Source of the DNA: Dactylorhiza incarnata
Taxonomy: Eukaryota; Streptophyta; Magnoliopsida; Asparagales; Orchidaceae
DNA length: 64,000 nucleotides
NCBI GenBank assembly: GCA_033032865.1
Contig: JAWHQI010000165.1
Location: 4,103,001 to 4,167,000, forward strand
Direction of reading: 5' to 3'
This document shows, piece after piece, positions 34,354 to 43,826 of this stretch (within the stretch, counting starts at the first letter, position 1; the number at the start of each line of letters is the position of its first letter). Below the pieces are notes generated by a model. That model was not told the DNA's origin and did not search any database. It was given only the letters and a program-made list of their open reading frames with translations. A program made the position numbers and the translations under genes.

Positions 34354-34776
34354 AATATCATCGTGTATGTGATACTCACACGATGATATTGTCTTGATCA
34401 CTCATCGGGGGTAACAAAAGAAGTCAGTCAACAATCGACATGATAATAAGAAGAACACGATGATATCATCGTGACAACAAGATCCACATGATGATATCTT
34501 TGTGAGAGCTCAAGGAAAGTCTATTGAGGTATATATCGTCATGACAATAAGCTTCACATGACAATATCATTGTGAGAGCTCAAGGAAAGTCTGCTAAGGT
34601 ATATATCGTCGTGACAACAAGCTTCACACAATGATATCACTGTGAAAGCTCGAGGAATGCCATCTAAGTTACTTATCGTCATGACAACACGGTGTACATG
34701 ACGATATCATTGCCGGAACTCAAGAGAAGACTGCTAAGTCATTTATCATTGTGTTAACCAACTTCACACAACGATA
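34354..34776 (+). repeat. 70-bp array of 10-13-10 hairpins in D U3
   Basis: A first hairpin at 34354-34390 has perfect 13-bp arms and an 11-nt loop. Then five units begin at 34464, 34534, 34604, 34674 and 34744, exactly 70 bp apart. Each is TATCRTYRTG, 13 nt, and a right arm complementary or nearly so. Loops vary but keep 13 nt. CACGATGATATCATCGTG at 34456 is an 18-bp perfect palindrome. Confidence 0.92.
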
Positions 34777-34907
34777 TCGTCTTGTCAAGCCCAGAAGACG
34801 GGATTTCAAATTGAGGAAGATGACAAAAGAAAATGTCAAATCAATACTTCTGAAAAGTGGTCTGAGACAAAACCTTTTTAGGTCTCGACCATTTGAAGAG
34901 TTAGAGC

Positions 34908-34916
34908 TATAAAGGA
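34908..34916 (+). promoter_or_regulatory. TATA box of D LTR
   Basis: CTATAAAGG about 130 bp after the hairpin array. Confidence 0.55.
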
Positions 34917-35272
34917 TAAGAGAGAGTTGACAAACCCTAACCTTTAAGCTTTATATATTTGTGAAATCAAAAAAGAGAAAAGCTTGTCTGCCATTAAAAA
35001 GCAATAAAATAGTAAAGAGCAAGCTTACTGAAGAAGAATAAGAAAGCTTCAAGAAAAAGAAAGTTCTTATTCTTGAGAGCAAGAAGACTTTTATTCTCAA
35101 GAAAGCTCAGCATTGATCCTAATACTAAGTATTTCTACTGATTGATCCAGTGCTGACACTGAAGAAGACTTTCTTTCCAGAAAGATCTAAGAAGAATCAA
35201 GGCATAAAGAATATTTTCTAGAGTCTAAATACTGTACAAAAATCTTATATCTTCTTTGTCATAAGATCTATC

Positions 35273-35488
35273 TGAGATCTGAGGTAGGGCTGCGCTGTCA
35301 GCCTGAGTGTAGGGCTGGAGAGTTGGCCTGAGTGTAAGGCTTTGTTATAAGCCTGAGGTAGGGTCTTGGAAAGACCTGAGGTAGCATTTAGAGGTGAATC
35401 TGAGTTGTGGGAGTATTATTACTCTGAGGTAGGGTTGATCTTTGCACTTGAGGTAGGATCCAAGGAGTGGATCTGAGGTAGGGAACCT
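35273..35488 (+). repeat. CTGAGGTAGGG-rich R/U5 region of D
   Basis: At least seven copies of ctgaggtaggg or close forms at irregular 20-40 bp spacing. H has a comparable ctgagttgtaggg region at 39640-39790. Confidence 0.8.
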
Positions 35489-38472
35489 GTTTTCCATTCT
35501 TCGTTTCACTTCTTCTTGCCTGATTATCATCGTATCTCGTAGTTCTTCAATGAGGTTGAGACTTCACCTCAGCTCTTCATCGCTTGCTTCCATCCAGCAA
35601 TCTATGTTTTTCGATAATAACACCCTTGGGCTCATCACCTCGAATTCAATTAAAATGAGAGCTTTCGAGCCATAAGATAGTTTAAAAGGAGTTTCAGCAG
35701 TATTTGAGGTTAGAGTTGTTCTTAAAGCCCAGAGCATTGAGGACAACTGATCTGCCCAGTTGTCTCGAAGATTTTCAACTTACTTCTTCAGGAGATTTAA
35801 AACTAACTTGTTTGCCGCTTCTACCTTCCCATTGCTTCTTAGATGGTGTACCGAAGCAAATCGCAGATCAGTTCCAATTTAACCACATAAATTTATTAGG
35901 TTGAAGTTATTGAATTGAGGACCGTTATCAGTGATTAGGGCCATTGGAACTCTATGTCTGCACACGATTTCACACCATATGAAGTTTTTATAATCTACAT
36001 GGTGGTTTTAGCTAATGCATTTGCTTCGATCCACTTGCTAAAATAGTCAATCATTACAAGGATAAAATGGCATCGTTCGCTAGCCAAAGGAAATGATCCA
36101 ATAAGGTCCATCCCCAAACTGCAAATGGCCACGGAGTTGCTATCGACTTGAGCTGCTAAGCTGGTTAATATTGCAAAGGAGCAAATTTCTGGCATTGCAC
36201 ACATCTCTTTGCAAAATTTTCAGCATCTTTCCTCATTTGAGGACAGAAATATCCGTGTCTTAGAATTATTTTCTCCAGGATTCTAGCATTTGAATGGCTG
36301 CACATTCTCCTGAATGAACTTCCTGGAGCACAATTGGAACTTCTTCTTTGAAAACACATCTTGCTATTGGTGAGCGGAAAGTTTTTCTGTATAAAACTCC
36401 TATGACAAGATAGTAATGAGTTGTCTTCATCTTAAACCTCTTCTTATCTTTAATAAATGGATGGAACTCCCCGGTTGAGAGATAGCGGATGAATGGGTCT
36501 ATCCAAGAGGGAAGTTGATCTATCTGCATGACCACTCCCTCATCAATGGCTGGATGAAATAACTCAGAGGTAGTTCCTCCTAAAAGAAGAACAAACTTTG
36601 TTAATTCATCTGCCTCTGCATTCTCGGAACATGGGATGTGATGGATAGTTGAACTTTTGAACTTATCCATCTCAGTTTTCACCAGCATCTGGTATTGCTT
36701 TAAAATGAAATCTCTGGCCTCATAAGTTCCTTTAACTTGAGAAGCCATCACTAAGGAATCAATTTTTACTTCTACATCTTCAATACCCAGCTCTTTTGCA
36801 AATCGAAGACCTGCAAATAGTGTTTCATATTCTACTTGATTATTTGTAGTGGGGAAGTTGAACTTCAAAGCTTGATCCAATCTAACCCCATTGGGGTTAA
36901 TTAGAACAACTCCTGCTCCTGAGGAGTTTCTACCTGAAGCCCCATCAACAAAAATTGTCCAAGCTAGAGGTTCGCTGGCCTCTTTTTCTAAGCTGCTTTA
37001 TGTTATATCAATCATAAAATTTACCATCACTTGAGCTCTGATTGCCATTCTGGGCACATATGAGATATCAAACTCAATAAGCTCGATTGCCCACTTTGCC
37101 AACCTACCCGAATGCTCTAGCTTTTCTAGCATATTTTTCAGTGGAAGATCTGTCACCACCTTAATAGAATGAGCTTGAAAGTGTGGGCGAAGCCCTGTGA
37201 GCTGAGGTGACAAGCATTAGTGCTAACTTCTCAAGAATTGGATGTCGGTTTTCTGCATCTTTGAGTATTTTGCTAACATAAAAAATAGGGAATTGTCTTT
37301 TCTTCTCTTCTCTGACTAACACTGAGCTTATTGCGTCAGATCCAACTCCAAGGTAAAGGAAGAATTCCTCGCCTTCTCGAAGGATCTAAAGCAAAGGAGT
37401 TGACGTTAACTATTTTTTAACTGATCAAGCATGTCATCACACTCCTTAGTCCATTCAAATTTTGCTCCCCCAAGAAGAGTTTTGAAGAACGGAGAACTCT
37501 TATCTCCTGAACGAGATATGAATCGAATTAGATCTGCCATCCTTCTGCCTAGTTGTTGAACCTCTTTGGGCGATCTCAGAGGTGTCATATCTAAGATCTA
37601 TTTTACCTTATCAGGATTTGGCTCCAAGCCATCTAGGGTGAGGAGGTGACCTAGGAACTTCCCTTTGCTTGCTCCAAAAATTCATGTCAGGGGATTTAAC
37701 CTCATGTTAAAGGCTCAAAGGGTTATGAACGCCTTAGTGAGATTGTTGAGATGATTAGAAAAAAGCTTTGCTTTTTATTTGGAGGTCGTCAGCATAGACT
37801 TCCATATTTCTCCCTTTTTGGTTTTTGAATACCGTATCCATCATTCTTTGATACGCCGCGCCAGCATTTTTAGCCCAAAAGGCATCATACAATAATAGAA
37901 GCATCTGTCGTTCGTGATGAATGAGGTATGCAGAATGTTGGGCTTATGCATTCTAATACGGTGATAACCAGAGAATGCATCTAAGAAGCTCATGCATGAG
38001 TACCCTACCACATAATCAACTAAAGAATCTATCTGAGGCAAACAGTAACAATATTTTAAGCAAGCTTTATTAAGTTTTGTAAAGCTGACACACATACTCC
38101 ATTTACCTCCTTCCTTTTTTACCATTACAATGTTTGAAACCTAATCAGGGTATTGAATCTCTTGAATGAATTTTACTTTGAGGAGCTTATCCACCTCCTC
38201 TCTAATGGGCTGAGCAAGAGTTACCACAACCGTCCTCTTCTTCTGTTTGATTGGAGTGAAGCTTGGGTTGATGTTGAGGTGGTGGAAAGCGACATCAAGA
38301 TCAACTCCTAACATATCATCTTCTGACTAGGCAAAGACATCTAGGTTCTTTAGAAGTTAGGAGACAAGCTGGCTCTTCTCTTCTTCGGACAGCTCGGCAT
38401 TGATGGAGAGCCTCTTGCTTCCTTCTTCCTTATCGATAGGAATAGCTTGAGTCACCTTGGCAGGTTCTAGGC
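35489..38472 (-). pseudogene. pol: Element G: decayed Tat-like Ty3/gypsy pol
   Basis: Minus-strand pol in pieces. RT at 38125-37790 (MPFGLK, YADD near 37800), thumb at 37588-37406, RNase H 37213-36998. A second, archaeal-type RNase H at 36880-36266 (NNQVEYETLFAGLRFAKELG, IHHIPCSENAEAD) is a hallmark of the Tat lineage. The integrase zinc region follows (HGYFCPQMRKD...C..CQ), then the core (GMDLIGSFP, FSKWIEA) and tail to 35489. Further RT-proximal sequence continues to 38472, where H is inserted. Many stops; no LTR in the window. Confidence 0.85.
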
Positions 38473-40011
38473 TGTTGGGAACAGTGCCCAGTAATGTCCC
38501 TGATTTGAAGAAGTGTTCAGGTCAATGATAAAGGCATAATGTATTTGATGGTATGTCATATTTATGACTGCAGAGCATAGATTGTATGTCTAGTACTTCT
38601 TTAATCTCTCTAAGTCCAAAATTGTTGAGAAGGACTGGACATAACATTGATATTATACACATATCATTGAATAAGTATAAATCTCTCTAGGGAGAAAGTT
38701 TATTCTTATCGACAAAATAGACAAGGCTTATCGTTGAGAATGTAAGGCTGTCGTTGGAAAGAATACCTTGCTGAAGTTCTTCAAGAATCTTGAGTTAAAT
38801 ATCTGGCTAAGTCGACGATATTGTCATAAAGGAGCTTTTTCGTTGAGAAGACTAAGTCAGAATTCATGGAGAAAGGTTGCAGCTGAAGTGTTCAGTGTCG
38901 TCTGGATGATCTCGGTAATATCGATGAGAAGACCTCAAGTCAGCAAGATGTTCACAACGATATCGACGTGATTGCTTCATTTCACCGTGATTGCAAGTGT
39001 AGCTGAGATATCTCATATCGTCGAGATATCCTTCTCAGGAGAAGATTTAAGAAGACTTGAATATTTTTCTAAATCCAAGATAGATCGCTGAGACGGCAAG
39101 CTCTGTCATCGAGATGTTGCTCATATCGTCGAGACAGACTGAGATCTTTCGAATTATGCTGTCTGCATTTAATGTCATTGCCTGATGATCCAATCAATAA
39201 ATGTCATTAAGGAATGGGCCTCTGGCACTTAAAGGACCTCTAAGTAGACCGTTAGAAGGTCCCCCAGTCATATAAAATGGAATAGTGTCTACCCTAATTT
39301 CTAACAGAGAGTAATCAAATCAATCGAACAGTAAAAATGATTGTATGAAGAAGGAACAATCTCTCGAGAACAATACACTCTTGTTTTCTATTCTCCAAAT
39401 CTCAGTCAAGCAACATCGACTGTCAAGCCGTGTTCCAGATTAAAGAAAGGATAGAAGAGAAGTTTGTGTTCTGCAAAAAAAGATCTTTATAGTTTTCTCT
39501 TCAAGTCCAGAGGCCGTCAACATCTGGCTTCAGAAGAACTCTCCAGTATTTTCTTTATTGTGTAAAGTGTTCTTCATTCTTGTATTTTATACATTCTCTG
39601 CGGGACTTTATAAGTCTACGATGTAGGGTTCTGTGAGAACCTGAGGTGGGATCTGAGATAGATCTGAGTTGTAAGGCCTGGCATGCCTGAGTTGTAGGGT
39701 TCCTGGAACCTAGGTTGGATCCTAGAAAGATCTGAGTTATAGGGCCTGCAGTGCCTGAACTATAAGATCTGTGGAGAATATCTGAGATTTGGTGGAGTTT
39801 GCTGACTTTAGCACACTGCTAGATAGGCGCAGAGAGATAGTGGACACCTTAAGACACATTGTCTTGAGGAACCACTATAAATCTTGTGTCTATTTGTGTT
39901 GTGTTTTGTGTTAGTTTGTTGTGTTGTGATCTATTCTATTGGCTTTTATGCATAAACTTCAAAACAGTCATATCATATATCCCCCTCTAGGTGATAGTTA
40001 CATTTATAACA
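38473..40011 (+). repeat. Element H 5' LTR
   Basis: 1539 bp from TGTTGGGAACAGTG to TTATAACA. U3 (38700-39130) is rich in ATCGTCGAGA and ATCGTTGAGA, including GATATCTC-N8-GAGATATC near 39011. TATA box TATAAAATG at 39271. No gene. Confidence 0.82.
39271..39278 (+). promoter_or_regulatory. TATA box of H LTR
   Basis: CATATAAAATGG about 140 bp after the motif-rich segment. Confidence 0.6.
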
Positions 40012-40013
40012 AG

Positions 40014-40029
40014 TGGTATCAGAGCTAGG
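40014..40029 (+). other. Element H primer-binding site (tRNA-iMet)
   Basis: TGGTATCAGAGCTAGG two bases after the LTR. Confidence 0.88.
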
Positions 40030-40080
40030 TTGATCAAAGAGTGACTTAACATCTAGATCTAGATCTTAAAACTATTGCCT

Positions 40081-40170
40081 ATGGATGGAAGTGATAACTA
40101 TAGAGAAGTGAAATCCATGAAGCTCCCAACTTGCACTAAAGAAAATTTCCCTATTTGGAAAGAAAGGGTC
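40081..40170 (+). pseudogene. gag: Element H Gag, N-terminal stub
   Basis: Opens MDGSDNYREV and reaches FPIWKERV, the typical Copia gag start, then is interrupted by E. The sequence before E, gggtc (40166-40170), is the expected target duplication; its partner is not seen. Confidence 0.8.
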
Positions 40171-40352
40171 TGTTGGGAAAAACCCTTGTGATTTATCTAA
40201 CAAATTACTTAAAGTGATTTCATCAGTTATGTTGTATTACCCACATTGTATAGAAAGGGTAAATTGGTCATTAGATGTCTTAGGATGTCACACTCACCTT
40301 AGAGTGTTAAGACCAGGTCAAGATAAGCACGAATTCAGTTAAGTTAAAACTT

Positions 40353-40640
40353 GCGTCGAATAGAAGTCGACGCAACTTCGACTAGATATCGACGCAACTT
40401 CGATTAGATGTCGATGTAACTCTGACTGATAGTCGAAGCAACTCAATCAGCCTGTCAAAGTATTAGTCAAGTCAACGCAACGTCGAAAGGAACTCGACGC
40501 AGAAGGAAGAGCCTATCGAAGCCATCTTAGAAGTCGATGCAATTTCGACTTTAATTCGACGCAGAAGATAAATTTCAAGTCCAAGCCTTCAACTCGACGG
40601 ATACGTCGATAAGAAATCGACGCAACTTTGACACCTGAGT
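40353..40640 (+). repeat. 22-bp-phased 7-7-7 inverted-repeat array in E U3
   Basis: Units start at 40353, 40375, 40397 and 40419, an exact 22-bp period, each a 7-nt arm, 7-nt spacer and 7-nt arm (GCGTCGA, TCGACGC and variants). Further units near 40488, 40552 and 40603 keep the 7-nt spacer. Confidence 0.92.
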
Positions 40641-41396
40641 TCAACCATAGCTAAGAAGGAATTCGAAGCTACTCCTATAAGAACTCAGAGGTGCGTCGAT
40701 ATGAAGAATGATGAAGCCGACGCGGCGTTGAATACAGTCTGAAATAGAAGCTTTTCTACTGTCCTCTTAATACCTTTTCAGAAGGTCCACAAAGCTGAAG
40801 ACAGTTCTCCAACGGCTCGTTATTGCCAAGAATGGAATGGATTATTCCAGGATACAACGAAAACATTCTTGGAATATATTCAAATCTGATGGACGAGTCG
40901 GGAATAAAACAAGAAAGGGAAATCAACTGTCCAACAGGAATTCATTTTCAGGACAGCCCAAAAGAAGAAAGAAATTCAAATTCCAATCACAGAGAATAAG
41001 TCTGCTGAGATGAGAAGAAAAATAAAAGGATTGATCACAAATTTTCCATCTGTCGAATAGGGATTTTCGCTTCTTCCTCCTTCAACCCTAAGACAGAAAA
41101 TAACATATCTCTCTGCACAAGAAAACATCATAGCTGCTTCTTCTTCTTCATCACACAACAACAAGTTTACAAGAAGTGCACATAGAATAAGGATCAAGCC
41201 AATAACCCTTGCAATCATCACAATCATAAGCAAGGGTTCAGTATATTCAGAGCCAGTGATAAACAGAAATAACAAATAGCTTCTAAAGAATTCTGAAAGC
41301 AGAATTCTATTCTCCTCTTTCTCTCTTTCTTCTTCTTTATTCACCAACTGTAAAAGAGTTTTATTAATCCCTCTTTCAAAGGATTCAGTGGTTTTA

Positions 41397-41490
41397 AGAG
41401 TCTCCTTATCAAAAGACATAGTGGTTCTAAGAGTCTCCTTACCAAAAGACTCAGTGGTTCTGAGAGTCTCCTGATCAAAAGACTCAGGCA
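41397..41490 (+). repeat. R/U5 hairpin array of E
   Basis: Three to four units of GAGTCTCCTT...AAAAGACTC like those of B at about 34 bp. Confidence 0.8.
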
Positions 41491-41769
41491 TAGTTAGTGC
41501 AATCCTGCCAGGGAGGTAGAAGAGTGGACTACGCACATTTTGGGGAACCACTATAAAAATCATTTGTCTTCTTGATTGAACTTTATGTGTTGTTCTTCTT
41601 TACTGTTTTCTGTATTTCCATTTCCTGCATTTACTTTATTCTATTTTGGTGGTGTTGATTGCATACTACTTAGTAGTTTTATTTTGTGTGTATATTTAGG
41701 GTATAAAATATTTAAAACTAAATTCACCCCCTCTAGATATTACTCAGAGTCACACTGTGCACTTTCAAT

Positions 41770-41785
41770 TAGTATCAGAGCGAGG
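41770..41785 (+). other. Element E primer-binding site, altered
   Basis: TAGTATCAGAGCGAGG. One base differs from the iMet consensus at the second position. Confidence 0.75.
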
Positions 41786-41875
41786 TTGATCATTAAAAGG
41801 TTAACACCTTGATCAAAAGATCTCCTCACTCTCATTTCTTTATTTTAAATTAACCAAAATTATTTTCTACAGAAA

Positions 41876-42502
41876 ATGAGTTCTAAGGATTATGCATGAA
41901 CAAGACCACCAGTGTGTAACCTAAATAAGTTTACACTCTGGAAGGCCAGAATAAAGCTGTATATGAAATTTATTGATGAAGAAATTTTTAATGTCATTAT
42001 TGCAGGTCCCCTAGTCCTAGTGAGAAAAGATGCTTGTGGGACAGTAACACAAACTGCAGTCCCCAGAGCAGAGTGGACTGATGCTGAGAAGAAGGTGAAG
42101 GCATGTGATGCCAAAGCCATGAATATCTTGGTGTCAACTATCTCAGAGGACATATTTCAAAAAGTTGTTGATTGCAACTCTGCCAATAATATCTGGGAAT
42201 CTCTTTCCAGATTAGTTGAGGGCGGCTCTGACGAAAGAAAGGACAAGAAGTCCCCTCTCATATCCCAATATGAGAACTTTAAGAAAAATACTGATGAAAG
42301 CATAGCTGAAATGTATGACAGGTTCACTTCATCATAAATGAGCTGAGAGGGCTTGACAAAGAAATTTCTCTGACCGAAATTAATGACAAGCTCCTTATGT
42401 GCTTCCCAAGTACATAGGACTCAAGAATCTGGGTCATCAAAGATTCTAGATGCCTCAGAGAAATATCAACAGATGCTCTGCTAGGGAATCTCAAGTCCTA
42501 TG
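41876..42502 (+). pseudogene. gag: Element E Gag, first part
   Basis: Opens MSSKDYA then a TGA where B has a sense codon. The frame continues VCNLNKFTLWKARIKLYM and on to EMYDRF. A frameshift follows near 42328 and a TAG near 42416, then the insertion of F after 42502. Homologous to B gag. Confidence 0.88.
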
Positions 42503-43275
42503 TGTTGGATCGATAGGCGCCCTTAGAGGGGGGGGGGGCTGAATAAGGGTTTTAAAAACTTATATTATATTTTGAAATACTTGCTTATGATAAGAGATCA
42601 AAATAGTGATTTTGAATAAAGATCTAAATTGTTTTATAATAAAGGAGAGGATAATAAACAATTTAGAGAAATGAAGAACAAATCAATTTTATTACACAAA
42701 GAGAGACATGATTATTATTAATAAAATTGATTACAAAATTTTGATTTCAATGACGCTAGAAATCAAAGCGAAATATGAAAGACTCTTTTTTGTTTTCTAT
42801 ACTGACTCGTATCCCCACGAACCAGTTGGCTTTAGCCGATCCTTCCCCGGATACGTCCTTAAGACGCTCTAGCCAACCCTTCCCCGGATATGGCCTCGAG
42901 CACGCCCTAGACCTACACCCGAGACCTAGTCACCAACACGAGGTGAATTTCTGCCCTAAGTCCTACCCAGACCTAGTCGCCAACACGAGGCGAATTTACT
43001 ACACGATTTAATAGAAAAGATGTGAAATAAAAAGACAATAATATAAAACTCCCTATATGGATCTCTTGGAGAAGTGGACGAAGGCCCGCAGAGTATGATC
43101 GTAGTCGATGCGGTCTTTCGTCACGATGATGACGCGTGTTGAAATCTTCTCCACGGATCTCCTTAAGCCTTTATGGATTTGTGGGAGTATCTCTCTGAAC
43201 CTTCCTCTCTATGTTGTGGCACAAAGCTCTGGAATTTTGGATCTGAAGAGGATGAGGAAGACGGAGCCAAGGGGT

Positions 43276-43286
43276 CCTTTTTATAG
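43276..43286 (-). promoter_or_regulatory. TATA box of F LTR
   Basis: CTATAAAAAGG on the minus strand, directly next to the motif region; repeated in the other LTR at 50463-50473. Confidence 0.7.
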
Positions 43287-43292
43287 CCTTGG

Positions 43293-43672
43293 AGCTAGCG
43301 CCTGCGCTAGTGCTACCGCCGACACTATCCCATTTTAGGATATATTCTGCGCGGCAGAATCTTCAATCTGAGGAAATAATTCTCTCTTACCTTCTGTGCT
43401 CCACGCTACCGCCTGCGCTATCGGATACCACCAGGCGCTATCTCCTTCTATATGTGCTCCCGGAATTGCGCTTAAGCATTCTTTTCGTCGATCGAATTTT
43501 CGTCGAACGCAGTGATGAGCATTTCATCGAGCGCAGCTTATAGTTCGTCGAGCGAAAGCTAGCGCCAGTGCTAGTACTAGCGCGCTGCGGTAAAGTAAGC
43601 AGTTCGTCGAGCACCAGTTTGCATCTCAGCGGTTCCTTAGCGTTAGCGGTACCGCCGGCGCTAGTAGGAGTG
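43293..43672 (-). repeat. GCGCTAGC and TTCGTCGA motif region in F U3
   Basis: Mixed inverted repeats: TAGCGC...GCGCTA forms, GCGGTACCGC, ACCGCCGGCGCTAG, and several TTCGTCGA(A/G)C. The same region in the right LTR is 50479-50855. Confidence 0.85.
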
Positions 43673-43826
43673 TTGGATTTGATGGCTCACATTTGGAGTC
43701 AACCTTCTTATGTAATCCTTGGGTCATGTGGACTTTGTTATCCTGCACACTTAAACACACAAGATCAAATACACATAGGTTTTGTTATTCTCAAACCTAG
43801 GAGATGCGGAATACCATGTTCCAACA

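Larger units (their letters stand above)
28746..35488 (+). mobile_element. Element D: SIRE-like Copia retrotransposon, right part
   Basis: Plus strand, in order: integrase, RT, RNase H, spacer, accessory gene, polypurine tract, 3' LTR. The gag side is to the left of the window beyond element C. All frames carry several stops. The LTR is cut short at about 35488 where element G begins. Confidence 0.88.
34194..35488 (+). repeat. Element D 3' LTR, truncated
   Basis: Begins TGTTGGGAACAATGCCCA, like H. Includes the hairpin array, a TATA box and a GAGGTAGGG-rich region. The end expected from H is missing. Confidence 0.82.
38473..40170 (+). mobile_element. Element H: SIRE-like Copia, 5' part
   Basis: LTR, primer site and the first 30 codons of gag, then cut by element E. 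Its remainder does not reappear in the window. The LTR 5' end matches D, so D and H belong to related families. Confidence 0.82.
40171..41767 (+). repeat. Element E 5' LTR
   Basis: 1597 bp. U3 contains the TCGACGC array, R/U5 the GAGTCT hairpins. The minus-strand frame at 40976-41563 is not supported as a gene. Confidence 0.85.
42503..43826 (-). repeat. Element F left (3') LTR
   Basis: 1324 bp. Minus strand starts TGTTGGAACATGG. Contains the GCGCTAG/TTCGTCGA motif region (43293-43672) and TATA box (minus strand CTATAAAAAGG, 43276-43286). The plus-strand frames here are not genes. Confidence 0.88.

Noticed and set aside
35273..35488. TGAGGTAG resembling the let-7 seed
   Set aside because: let-7 is an animal microRNA; a plant retrotransposon repeat matching 8 bases is coincidence.
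40976..41563. 195-residue minus-strand frame in the E LTR
   Set aside because: Lies across R/U5 and the GAGTCT repeats, with no counterpart frame of that length in B; judged incidental.
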